Part shown: piece by piece, positions 16,400-24,368 of the stretch | Numbering within the stretch: the first letter of the stretch is position 1 | Layout of the letters: every line of letters starts with the position of its first letter | From: Antarctobacter heliothermus | GTDB lineage: Bacteria; Pseudomonadota; Alphaproteobacteria; Rhodobacterales; Rhodobacteraceae | Direction: 5' to 3' | Assembly: GCF_002237555.1 (NCBI RefSeq) | Contig: NZ_CP022542.1 | Span: 1-64,000 of the forward strand | Length of the DNA: 64,000 bases | Translations under genes and position numbers: made by a program | The notes under the pieces: generated by a model | What the model saw: the letters and a program-made list of their open reading frames with translations, nothing else | What the model was told of the DNA's origin: nothing | The model's database searches: none

Positions 16400-17239
16400 T
16401 CACATCTCCAGCGCGTTCTTGTGATCGCGCCGCAGCAGCATCAGCCCCAGCACCAGCGCCACCAGACCAAACCCGGCCACATAGGCCTCAGAGACATAAG
16501 GCGCGTCATAGTTGGGATAGAACCCGTGCCGCATCATCCCCACCAGATGCACCAGCGGGTTGTACCACAGGTAGTTGTTGTAAGGCTCGGGGATGGTGTC
16601 GAAGAGAAAGAACACGCAGGACAGCAGAAACAGCGGCCGCATCAGGATTGACCAGAACCGCTGATACAGCGGAAAGCGCAGCATCATGAAGCAGTTGAAG
16701 ACCCCGACCCCCAGCGCCAGCAGCGCCGCCAGCCCATAGGCGCGCGCGATCACCGCGCCGTCCATCACCACCCGCGTCTCGAACACCAGCAGGATGGTGC
16801 CGATCACGACGTAGCTGACCAGCAGCTGCGTCATCAGGTTCAGCCCGAACCGCGCCAGAATGGCATCCAGAAAGGTCACCCGCGGATAGGCCAGCAGCTG
16901 GCGCGAATAGTTCATCGCCTGCCCCAGCTTGGCGGTGATGTCGGTGAACAGCGTAAAGGGCAGCATCCCGGTGGCGTAGAACATCGCAAAGCTCACCCCC
17001 AAGGGCGGTGAGCGGAAGCCCACCGAAAACAGCGCCGTCAGCAGCGCAATGCCCGCCGCCGGTTCGAGGATCGCCCAGGCGTACCCCCCCGGTGAGCGCC
17101 CGTAAGAGGTGCTCATCTCGCGCAGGATCAGCGCGGTGATGGTGCGCAGGGTGGCAAAGCGCGGAATGCCGGCGCGCACGCGGGGGCGTTGGGCCGCGGG
17201 GAGCCTTGGGTCGGAACTGTCGGTCGAACTGTCGGTCAC
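16400..17239 (-). CDS. kpsM: capsule polysaccharide ABC exporter, permease (KpsM-type)
   Basis: A 279-residue ABC-2 membrane subunit for polysaccharide export. The motif LILREMSTSYGRSPGGYAWAILEP is split over residues about 38-61 and is diagnostic of KpsM/BexB-type permeases. Six membrane spans follow and the C-terminus contains YNPLVHLVGMMRHGF. The GTG at 17239 gives the family length and has AGAGG upstream. The frame open to 17605 is antisense to the kpsE-like gene and is rejected. It is divergent from the kpsE-like/kpsT pair, with which it should form one exporter. Confidence 0.9.
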   Translation of the reverse strand: MTDSSTDSSDPRLPAAQRPRVRAGIPRFATLRTITALILREMSTSYGRSPGGYAWAILEPAAGIALLTALFSVGFRSPPLGVSFAMFYATGMLPFTLFTDITAKLGQAMNYSRQLLAYPRVTFLDAILARFGLNLMTQLLVSYVVIGTILLVFETRVVMDGAVIARAYGLAALLALGVGVFNCFMMLRFPLYQRFWSILMRPLFLLSCVFFLFDTIPEPYNNYLWYNPLVHLVGMMRHGFYPNYDAPYVSEAYVAGFGLVALVLGLMLLRRDHKNALEM

Positions 17240-17415
17240 GGGGCCTCTGCTCGGGGCTGGGGTGTGGTTTGCGGGTCGCTTTTTGGCACGCGGGACACCG
17301 CGCGGATCCCTGTTGCGCGGCGAACCGCACCGGAGGCGGCATCCGCACTGGAAACCACGCTCTGCATTATGTAGCAAGGAGGTCTCAGGAGCTACTTGAA
17401 AAGCCGCATTCCTCC

Positions 17416-18711
17416 GTGACCCAGATCCCTCCGCCACGCCCGCCCAAAGGCCCTGCCCCCATCGCTCCCGGAGTCGGGGACCGTGTCGCGCCACTGCGGC
17501 CCGCCCCCGGCGGCCCCCCGCAAGGCCCGCAGATCGGGACACCCGGCAAGCCGGGCCCTGCCCCGCGCGCCGGATCGGGCGCCCCGCGCATGGCAAGCGG
17601 CGCACGGCTGCGCCGCCGGCACTATTCGGTTCTGATCAGTCTGGTGCTGGGCGTGATCCTGCCGGTGCTGGTGGTGGCGGGCTATCTCTGGTTCAAGGCG
17701 ACCGATCAATACGCCTCGACCGTGGCTTTTTCCGTGCGCACCGAAGAGGCAGGCTCTCCGCTGGAAAGCCTGATCGGTATTCCGGGCATCTCGGGGTCGT
17801 CCTCATCGGACACTGACATCCTGTATGAGTTCCTGCAAAGCCAGAAGCTGGTCGAGGACATCGACAGCGCCATCGATCTGCGCGCGCTCTGGTCCAAGCC
17901 CGAGGGCGATCCGATCTTTACCTTCGACACCGATGGCACGATCGAGGATCTGGTCAAACACTGGAACCGCATGGTCAAGATCTACTACGACGACGGTGCC
18001 GGGCTGATCGAGGTGCGCGCGTTGGCCTTTACCGCCGACGACGCGCAGCTGATCGCGCAGACCCTGTTCGAACATTCCTCCGAAATGATCAACGCACTGT
18101 CGGCGATCGCGCGCGAAGACGCGATCCGCTACGCCCGCGCGGATCTGAACGAGGCGGTGGACCGGCTCAAGACCGCGCGCGAGGCGGTCACGAAATTCCG
18201 CAACACCCACCAGCTGGTCGACCCCTCGGTCGATCTGGCCACGCAGGCGGGCCTGTTGGGCAAGCTGGAGGCGCAACTGGCCGATGCGCTGATCGAGTTC
18301 GACCTGCTGGCCCTGTCGACCCGCACCGACGACCCGCGCGTGACGCAGGCGCAGCGCCGCATCGAGGTGATCCGCGACCGTATCGACGCCGAGCGGCGCA
18401 AGCTGGGCCTGGCGGGCGATGGCGCCAATGGCACCGAAGTCTATGCCAACCTGTTCGGCGAATACGAACGGCTGGTGGTGGACCGTGAGTTTGCCGAGAA
18501 AAGCTATACCACCGCGCTGGCCAGCTATGACGCGGCACAGGCGGAATCGCGGCGGCAAAGCCGGTATCTGGCCCCCTATGTGCGTCCCACACTGGCCGAA
18601 AGCTCTCGCTTTCCGCAGCGGCCCATGCTGCTGAGCCTCGCGGCGTTGTTCATCTTTCTGATCTGGTCGACGCTGGTGCTGGTGATCTACGCGCTCAAGG
18701 ACCGGCGCTAG
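17416..18711 (+). CDS. kpsE: capsule polysaccharide export inner-membrane protein (KpsE/Wzz-like)
   Basis: A 431-residue polysaccharide co-polymerase/export protein. After a proline-rich cytoplasmic stretch (residues 1-65) there is a membrane helix at about 71-92. A long, largely helical periplasmic domain with coiled-coil potential (about 100-400) follows, then a second helix near 405-426 and the short tail KDRR. This two-helix layout is that of KpsE/BexC proteins, which link the KpsMT transporter to the outer-membrane KpsD channel. The GTG start at 17416 has no strong ribosome site and an earlier start is possible. Fifteen bases separate it from kpsT. Confidence 0.85.
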   Translation: MTQIPPPRPPKGPAPIAPGVGDRVAPLRPAPGGPPQGPQIGTPGKPGPAPRAGSGAPRMASGARLRRRHYSVLISLVLGVILPVLVVAGYLWFKATDQYASTVAFSVRTEEAGSPLESLIGIPGISGSSSSDTDILYEFLQSQKLVEDIDSAIDLRALWSKPEGDPIFTFDTDGTIEDLVKHWNRMVKIYYDDGAGLIEVRALAFTADDAQLIAQTLFEHSSEMINALSAIAREDAIRYARADLNEAVDRLKTAREAVTKFRNTHQLVDPSVDLATQAGLLGKLEAQLADALIEFDLLALSTRTDDPRVTQAQRRIEVIRDRIDAERRKLGLAGDGANGTEVYANLFGEYERLVVDREFAEKSYTTALASYDAAQAESRRQSRYLAPYVRPTLAESSRFPQRPMLLSLAALFIFLIWSTLVLVIYALKDRR

Positions 18712-18725
18712 GAAAGCCCAAGACA

Positions 18726-19394
18726 GTGATCCGGTTCGAGAACGTCTCAAAACGCTACATCACCGAGGGCCGCGAAAAAACGGTGGTCGAGGATATGAAC
18801 GTGGTGCTGCCCACCGGGCGGTCGGTGGGCCTGCTGGGGCGCAACGGGGCGGGTAAGTCGACGCTGCTGCGGATGATCTCGGGCGCGACGGAACCGACCG
18901 AGGGCCACATCGAGACCACCGGTCTTGTGTCCTGGCCAGTGGGCTTTGCGGGCTCGTTCCACCCGGATCTGACGGGGCTGCAGAACTGCCGCTTCATCGC
19001 GCGCATCTACGGCGTGGACACCGATGAGCTGGCGCAATTTGTCGAGGAATTCGCCGGTCTGGGGATGCATTTCCGCCTGCCGCTGCGCAGCTATTCCTCG
19101 GGGATGCGGTCACGTCTGGCCTTTGGTGTGTCCATGGGGATCGCCTTTGACACCTACCTTGTGGATGAGATCACCGCCGTGGGCGACTCGGCCTTTCGCG
19201 AAAGGTCTGACCGGTTGTTCAAGGCGCGGCTGCGGCACGCCGGGGCGGTGGTGTGCAGCCATTCGATGCCGCAGGTCCGGCTGTTGTGCGATGCGGGCCT
19301 CGTGCTGGATGAGGGGCAGGCCTATTACTACGAGGATCTCGAGGATGCGATCGCGCACCACGAGGACAACATGAATCGCGCCGCCGCGCTCTGA
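18726..19394 (+). CDS. kpsT: capsule polysaccharide ABC exporter, ATPase (KpsT-type)
   Basis: A 222-residue ABC ATPase powering polysaccharide export. Walker A is GRNGAGKST near residues 38-46, the signature is YSSGMRSR near 121-128, and Walker B is YLVDEITAVGD near 140-150. The SSGM signature and VDEITAVGD are typical of the KpsT/Wzt subgroup. The size matches KpsT without a C-terminal glycan-binding domain. The GTG start has AGGAAAG upstream. It partners the permease at 16400-17239. Confidence 0.93.
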   Translation: MIRFENVSKRYITEGREKTVVEDMNVVLPTGRSVGLLGRNGAGKSTLLRMISGATEPTEGHIETTGLVSWPVGFAGSFHPDLTGLQNCRFIARIYGVDTDELAQFVEEFAGLGMHFRLPLRSYSSGMRSRLAFGVSMGIAFDTYLVDEITAVGDSAFRERSDRLFKARLRHAGAVVCSHSMPQVRLLCDAGLVLDEGQAYYYEDLEDAIAHHEDNMNRAAAL

Positions 19395-19407
19395 GAGGCG
19401 GGCAGGA

Positions 19408-19446
19408 GGGGGCGTCATGCCAAAGGCATGCTTCCAGCATGCCCCC
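19408..19446 (+). terminator. gene-end hairpin downstream of kpsT
   Basis: GGGGG and CCCCC arms around nested CATGCC/GGCATG and GCATGC stems begin 14 bases after the kpsT stop. A second perfect inverted repeat, GTCTTGGC-AA-GCCAAGAC, follows at 19447-19464. This is the same module found after the permease and parB genes. Confidence 0.55.
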
Positions 19447-19466
19447 GTCTTGGCAAGCCAAGACTC

Positions 19467-19492
19467 CCCGGGATATTTTCAGACAGAAGAAA
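19467..19492 (+). repeat. dispersed repeat copy 3
   Basis: CCCGGGATATTTTCAGAC with an AGAAGAAA tail. It lies between the kpsT gene-end hairpin and parS site 2. Confidence 0.7.
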
Positions 19493-19530
19493 CATGAGAG
19501 CCGCGCACCCTGTTGCGGCGGGGGCGGCCC

Positions 19531-19546
19531 GTTTCGCGCGCGAAAC
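19531..19546. promoter_or_regulatory. parS: parS-like centromere site 2
   Basis: An identical GTTTCGCGCGCGAAAC palindrome, in the gap between kpsT and the convergent sulfotransferase-like gene. It is 82 bases from site 3. Confidence 0.75.
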
Positions 19547-19612
19547 ATGGGGGTTTCTTTTCTGGTCAAAGACCTCGCCGGGGGGAACGCCAGAGGTGGG
19601 GGGCATGGTGGT

Positions 19613-19628
19613 GTTTCGCGCGCGAAAC
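19613..19628. promoter_or_regulatory. parS: parS-like centromere site 3
   Basis: An identical GTTTCGCGCGCGAAAC palindrome in the same gap as site 2, 33 bases from the 3' end of the next gene. Confidence 0.75.
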
Positions 19629-19661
19629 ATCTGTGGGGAGATGGCCGATTTCAGCAGGCCG

Positions 19662-20807
19662 CTACAGCCCGAAAACCCGCCGCCCGCGCCGTTGCGCGGT
19701 GTCCAGCAGCACAAGGTGCTCCAGCGCCCGCGCCACCGCCACGTCCCAGGTATGGACAGAGGCGCGGGTGGCCAGCACCGGCTGCAGTGGTGGCACAGGT
19801 TTGCCCGCCGCCTCGGCCACAGTGCCCACGCCCCGGACCAGCGCCCGGTACAGTTGCGCCAGTTCCTCGGGGTCATCCAGCGGCGCGCGGCCACGCAGGA
19901 ACAGTGTCTCGTAGGGGTCCGCAGAGACCGTCCAGCGCGGATCGCGGGCGCGCAGGCTTTCTGCCTCGGCTTCGGGGATCAGCGCAAACAGCCTGTCCAG
20001 ATCGCCCCCTGTGGCCTCGCGCAGCGCCGACAGGTGGCGCGGCAGCACCGCCCAGGGACGCGGCGCATCCTCGACATGGCACCAGCGGCGAAACACCTCT
20101 TCGGCGGCGATGTCTGTGGCATCGGCGCGGTAGCGGCGGTTGCGCAGCAGGAACCCCAGCAGGGCCGGGGGCAGCGCGCCATCCGTGCCGCGCGCGGGCC
20201 GGGGCAGGGTGGTGCCATAGGCCCCCTCAAACGCGGTCAGCACATCGTCGGTCAGCCCCAGTTTCAGGTCTGTGCCCGGCAGCGCCGCCCAACGGCTCAG
20301 CGCCGCGCCCAGCGTGTAGGGCATGCCCATCTGCGCCAGCCACGCGCCAAAGCCGCGCCCGGACCAGACGCCCCATTCCCAATAGGCCGCGTTCAGCCAG
20401 TCCAGCGGCGGGCGGGCAAAGGCGCAGATCTCGACCGGCGGACTGTCTTCGGTGAACCACTGCGGCAGCGCCTCGGCAAAGCGGTCGGCCTGTCCGATCC
20501 AGCCGGGGTTCGACGCCAGCGGCACGCCGCCCGGGGGTTTGCGCCGGACCCGGTCGATCTGCTCGAAAAGCCCGGTCTCGGCCCCTTCGGGATCAGGCCA
20601 GCCCAGCCGCCCGCGCACATCCCGCGCGGCCGCCGTGCGCAGCGCCCGACCCGACAGTACCGCGCCGCCACGCGGGCGCGGGACCGTATAGGCCAGCGTC
20701 CCGCTGTCTGTGGTCAGCAGGGGCGCGGCACTCAGCGCGCGTTGCAGGGCGCGGGTGCCGCATGTCGGCGCGCCCACATGCAGGATGATCGCGGGGCTAT
20801 CGCTCAT
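19662..20807 (-). CDS. sulfotransferase-like protein of the polysaccharide locus
   Basis: A 381-residue protein whose N-terminus IILHVGAPTCGTRALQRAL (residues about 7-25) resembles the 5'-phosphosulfate-binding loop of sulfotransferases (usually H-I-G-x-x-K-T-G-T). The lysine is missing and Cys replaces Thr, so PAPS binding is doubtful. The remainder, rich in Arg, Trp and Pro, was not recognised. The start overlaps the stop of the upstream glycosyltransferase by four bases (ATGA), so it works with that gene, perhaps modifying the glycan. Related divergent P-loops occur at the start of the protein at 30284-32062. Confidence 0.6.
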   Translation of the reverse strand: MSDSPAIILHVGAPTCGTRALQRALSAAPLLTTDSGTLAYTVPRPRGGAVLSGRALRTAAARDVRGRLGWPDPEGAETGLFEQIDRVRRKPPGGVPLASNPGWIGQADRFAEALPQWFTEDSPPVEICAFARPPLDWLNAAYWEWGVWSGRGFGAWLAQMGMPYTLGAALSRWAALPGTDLKLGLTDDVLTAFEGAYGTTLPRPARGTDGALPPALLGFLLRNRRYRADATDIAAEEVFRRWCHVEDAPRPWAVLPRHLSALREATGGDLDRLFALIPEAEAESLRARDPRWTVSADPYETLFLRGRAPLDDPEELAQLYRALVRGVGTVAEAAGKPVPPLQPVLATRASVHTWDVAVARALEHLVLLDTAQRRGRRVFGL

Positions 20808-22972
20808 GCAGGACTGCTCAGCCGTTTGGCGGTCTCAAGGATCATGGACATGTCCTCTGCCGCCGACAGCGGCAGCACCGCGCCGTCATCGCCCGCGGCG
20901 CGGACCGCATCGGCCTGCGCGCCCAGATCAAAGACCATGACCGGCAGACCGGTGGCCAGCGCCTCATGGGTGGTAAAGGAAAACGTCTCTGACCAGACCG
21001 AGGGGATGAACCAGCAGGTGATGCCGTAGCGCGCCACCAGATCCGGCAGATCCTCGACCGCGTAGCGGCCATGCATCCGCGCCGGGCGATACAGCCGGTA
21101 GGCCGGGTCGATCTCTCCCAGCAGCACCAGCCCCGGATCACCCGGTTTCAAGGCGCGGCTCAGCCGCTGCGCCACGCCCGCGCCCTTGTGCGGGGCAAGC
21201 GACCCAAGGATGCCGATCACAGGCGGCCCCTCGGGGCGGGGAATGCGCGGCACCTCTGCGTGCAGGGCATGGGGCGAAACCTCCACCGGGGCCCCGGCAT
21301 AGGCCTGCCGGATCAGCCGAGCCGAGGCCTCGGAGAAACAGGTCACCCGGTCGGCGGTATACAACAACCGCCCCCAGTCCGCCCGCCAACGCGACAGCGG
21401 CACGGTCGCACCATCGGGGCGGCGGGTGGCATGGCGGGGGCTGGCGGTCTGCGGATCGGGCAGGCCCTTCCACGTCTCTCCCGCCTCCAGCAGCGAGGGC
21501 GTCGGCGAGAGCGGGAAATAATCATGCACCAAGACCTCCAGCCCGTCGCGCGGCCCGCGCAGCGACAGCATGAGGTCGGGCAGGGTGATCGGGTCGGGAT
21601 CGCCGACGCCGCAGGCATAGATCACCTCGCGCCCGGTGACTGGGGCCAGCAGCTGCGCGATCATTGCCGCACTGGCGGTGCCGCCAGACGTCACTCCGGC
21701 GCTGCCATCGGGACGCAGATCATGCAGGTCCAGCGTAAAGCGAAAGACGCCGCCAACGCGGATCACCAGCGCCGCGCCTACGCGCGCCAGATCAGCCATC
21801 AGGCGGCGTTGCAGGTCAACCTCGGCCCCGCCGCCCATGGAATGGGCCAGATAGACGGGCAGGGGGCCCCGACGGGTCTGTTCGACCTGCGCCAGCCCCA
21901 GCGCCAACCGCGCAGTGACCAGCGGATCGCGCCGCAGAAAGCCATGCACCTCGGCGTCAAAGCGTGGATAGCGGCGGGAGATCAGTGCGCTGTTGCGGGC
22001 GATCAGCCGCTGCTTGGCCTCGGAGCCGAAACTCTGCCCGCCCACATGGGCGACAAAGAGGTTGGGCACATAGAGATGGGTAAACCCCTTTTGCGCGGTC
22101 TTCTGGCACCAGTCGACCTCTTCGCCGTAGCCGGGGGCAAAGACGGCGTCGAATTCCGGCACCTCAGCCAGCGCCTTGGGGGACAGCGCCATGCAGAACC
22201 CAACCCCGGCGGGGGCGGCCACCCGCGCGGCACCGTTCAGCGTGGCGGCATGACGGTCCACCGCCTCGGCCAGGTCCGGCGCAATGTCGCGCGCGCGGCC
22301 CGGTTCCGGCACGGATCCCAGCTCGGCATCGTTCGACAAAGGCGTGACTGACCCGACACGCGCATCCTCCCAGATCGGGGATAGCAGCCGCGCCGCCCAG
22401 CCTGCGGGCACAAAGGCATCACTGTTGAGCAGCACCACCGGATCGGCCCAGTCGCGCGCCGCCACCATCCCAAGCGTGACAGCTCCGACAAAGCCTAGGT
22501 TCTCGGGGGCCTCAATCAGCTGCGCCTGTGGATGACGCTCGGCCCAGTCGCGCAAAAACGGCAGGACATCCGGATCGGGTGAGGCATCATCGACAATCAC
22601 GATACGCCAAGGAATATCCGTGTGCCGCGCCACCCGATCCAGCGCCGGGCGCAGCAGATCAAGGCCGTTGTAGACCGGCATGACAAGCGTGACGCCCGCG
22701 CCCTCGGGCACCGTGGGATCGGACGGGCGGCGCAGCAGGTCCGCGTCCAGTTGCACCGGGGCAGGGCCGGACAGATCCAGCAGTTGCTTCACCCGCGCCC
22801 GTGCTGCCGGATCGCGGTGCCGCGCCCATCGCAGCGCAGCGGGCAACGCCCGCGCGCCCGCGGCAACGAAACCGGGGACCAGCCGCCACCGCGCAACGCG
22901 CGGGCGAGGTGCATCCTGTGGCAGGTGATAGGCGGCGTAGATATCGAACAGCCGCCGAACGCGATGAAGCAC
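20804..22972 (-). CDS. two-domain glycosyltransferase (GT2 plus GT4-like)
   Basis: A 722-residue fusion. The first half (about residues 90-340) is a GT2 domain: VTLVMPVYNGLDLL, IVIVDDASPD, VVLLNSDAFVP (metal-binding Asp) and EEVDWCQK as the base region. The second half (about 390-722) is GT-B-like, ending with PSVWSETFSFTTHEALATG, the donor-binding E-x7-E type block. Such fusions add two successive sugars or act as bifunctional capsule-chain enzymes. No membrane helix is evident, so it is probably cytoplasmic at the inner membrane. Co-transcribed with the sulfotransferase-like gene. Confidence 0.85.
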   Translation of the reverse strand: MLHRVRRLFDIYAAYHLPQDAPRPRVARWRLVPGFVAAGARALPAALRWARHRDPAARARVKQLLDLSGPAPVQLDADLLRRPSDPTVPEGAGVTLVMPVYNGLDLLRPALDRVARHTDIPWRIVIVDDASPDPDVLPFLRDWAERHPQAQLIEAPENLGFVGAVTLGMVAARDWADPVVLLNSDAFVPAGWAARLLSPIWEDARVGSVTPLSNDAELGSVPEPGRARDIAPDLAEAVDRHAATLNGAARVAAPAGVGFCMALSPKALAEVPEFDAVFAPGYGEEVDWCQKTAQKGFTHLYVPNLFVAHVGGQSFGSEAKQRLIARNSALISRRYPRFDAEVHGFLRRDPLVTARLALGLAQVEQTRRGPLPVYLAHSMGGGAEVDLQRRLMADLARVGAALVIRVGGVFRFTLDLHDLRPDGSAGVTSGGTASAAMIAQLLAPVTGREVIYACGVGDPDPITLPDLMLSLRGPRDGLEVLVHDYFPLSPTPSLLEAGETWKGLPDPQTASPRHATRRPDGATVPLSRWRADWGRLLYTADRVTCFSEASARLIRQAYAGAPVEVSPHALHAEVPRIPRPEGPPVIGILGSLAPHKGAGVAQRLSRALKPGDPGLVLLGEIDPAYRLYRPARMHGRYAVEDLPDLVARYGITCWFIPSVWSETFSFTTHEALATGLPVMVFDLGAQADAVRAAGDDGAVLPLSAAEDMSMILETAKRLSSPA

Positions 22973-23055
22973 GGAGTCCCCCTTCAGATTGGTTCCTCAT
23001 GAACCACAGATCGCCGGGCGCTCCAATGAAAAGCAGGGGGAAAAACGTCGCAATT

Positions 23056-23071
23056 GTTTCGCGCGCGAAAC
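23056..23071. promoter_or_regulatory. parS: parS-like centromere site 4
   Basis: An identical GTTTCGCGCGCGAAAC palindrome between the glycosyltransferase start and the parB end. Confidence 0.75.
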
Positions 23072-23131
23072 ACCCAGAGCACACCTTCATGATTTCTGCG
23101 GACGGGGCGAAAGGCTTGGCACGGTTCTGCG

Positions 23132-23157
23132 CTTCTTCTGTCTGAAAATATCCCGGG
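23132..23157 (-). repeat. dispersed repeat copy 4 (inverted)
   Basis: On the plus strand it reads CTTCTTCTGTCTGAAAAT then ATCCCGGG, the reverse complement of copies 1, 3 and 5. It lies between parS site 4 and the parB gene-end hairpin. Confidence 0.7.
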
Positions 23158-23177
23158 GGAGTCGACCGTAGGGAGGC

Positions 23178-23219
23178 GGGGGGTCATGCTGGAAGCATGC
23201 CTTTGGCATGACGCCCCCC
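23178..23219 (-). terminator. gene-end hairpin downstream of parB
   Basis: GGGGGG and CCCCCC arms around the same nested CATGCT/AGCATG and CATGC/GCATG stems as at 16350 and 19408. It abuts the parB stop codon. Confidence 0.55.
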
Positions 23220-24200
23220 TTACACCCGCCTTTTCGCGATCCAGGCCTCGAGGTCTTTCAGGAACGCCTCATCCACCGCCTCACCGATCAAGGACACCTC
23301 ACGGTTAGAGCGGCGCACAACCTGAACCGAAACCGGGTGGGATTTGGGCCTGTCGGGTCTTGCGGGTTGCAGCGTGCTGCGCAACAGCGCCAATTCCGCC
23401 TCGGCGGTCTCAGGGGCCTCTCGGCGCAGGGTTGCGGCCAGCTTTGCGGCCAGACCGGCATCCGCCTCCAGCGCCTGCGCCAGCGCCAGCCCCTGCCGTT
23501 CGCCAAGCGCGCGGGGGAACTGCAACGCCCCGTCCAGCGCACTGACGATGGTGGTGAAACTGCCGATTTTTGAGCGTTTGGCGCGGCTGGCGCTGGCAAA
23601 CAGCCCGCGCAGCGCAGCCCCCGCATCGGCAAAGGCCCCGGCCTCGACCGCGCGCAGCACGATGCGTGCACGTTCATAATAGCTCAGGCCAGCACGGATC
23701 TCGTTTTCTTCGATCATCGCCACATAGGCGGCGGAACTGTCCTGCGGGCGGCGCAACAGCGCCAGCACCTCTGCGAACTGCGCCTCACCGGTCTCGGCAT
23801 GCAACCGCTCCAGCGCCAGACAGCGCCGCCAGCCAGAGATCAGCCCATAGCGCGGCCCGTCTTTGTTGGGCCAGAGATCGACCAGATCCACCGGCGTCTG
23901 CTGGCCACGGGCGCGCAGGCTTTCGATCAGGGGGGCCATGTCGTCCTCGTCCACCGTCACCCGGTCGCGGGTCAGGTGGTCGCGGCGGATCTGCGCCAGC
24001 GGCACGGCGATCACCATGCGGCCCTGCGCGCGCGCCTGAGCCATGCTGTGGGCCATTTCCTCGGCGGCGGCGGTGGCGCTGGCCTCGCGGGCGACATCGG
24101 CGATGGGCGCGCGCAGCGGGGCGGCGACGGCGGATTTGGTCTCGGGCGCGGGCTCGAGGAACATCGGGTTGGCAGGGGTCAGGCGTTTGCGCTTGGCCAT
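23220..24200 (-). CDS. parB: plasmid partition protein ParB
   Basis: A 326-residue centromere-binding CTPase-type ParB. The N-terminal ParB/Srx domain (about residues 62-165) contains VPLAQIRRDHL, then GQQTPVDLVDL, the ISGWRRCLALERL block and ENEIRAGLSYYERAR. A helix-turn-helix region follows. It is downstream of parA on the same strand, separated by 168 bases carrying parS site 5. It should bind the five GTTTCGCGCGCGAAAC palindromes and stimulate ParA for replicon segregation. Confidence 0.93.
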   Translation of the reverse strand: MAKRKRLTPANPMFLEPAPETKSAVAAPLRAPIADVAREASATAAAEEMAHSMAQARAQGRMVIAVPLAQIRRDHLTRDRVTVDEDDMAPLIESLRARGQQTPVDLVDLWPNKDGPRYGLISGWRRCLALERLHAETGEAQFAEVLALLRRPQDSSAAYVAMIEENEIRAGLSYYERARIVLRAVEAGAFADAGAALRGLFASASRAKRSKIGSFTTIVSALDGALQFPRALGERQGLALAQALEADAGLAAKLAATLRREAPETAEAELALLRSTLQPARPDRPKSHPVSVQVVRRSNREVSLIGEAVDEAFLKDLEAWIAKRRV

Positions 24201-24319
24201 GTTATCTCCTCCTGAGGCTGTGCCCTAATCTGCGGCGCGGGGTTAAGAACATCTGAGGGCGGCGCGCGGTGGAGGGGCGGGCAAGGGGGCGCTGCCCCCG
24301 TCTCCCTACGGTCGTCTCC

Positions 24320-24345
24320 CCCGGGATATTTTCGGACAGAAGAAG
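24320..24345 (+). repeat. dispersed repeat copy 5
   Basis: CCCGGGATATTTTCGGAC with an AGAAGAAG tail, seven bases from parS site 5. A GGGGGC/GCCCCC hairpin (about 24284-24298) lies just before it, mirroring the arrangement at the other copies. Confidence 0.7.
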
Positions 24346-24351
24346 CCGAAT

Positions 24352-24367
24352 GTTTCGCGCGCGAAAC
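24352..24367. promoter_or_regulatory. parS: parS-like centromere site 5
   Basis: An identical GTTTCGCGCGCGAAAC palindrome, one base beyond the parA stop and inside the parA-parB intergenic gap. Confidence 0.8.
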
Positions 24368-24368
24368 A

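Noticed and set aside
19428..22351. Very long open frames antisense to the sulfotransferase-like and glycosyltransferase genes
   Set aside because: They are arginine/proline/glycine-rich, have no family resemblance or ribosome sites, and exist because GC-rich codons rarely give stops on the opposite strand.
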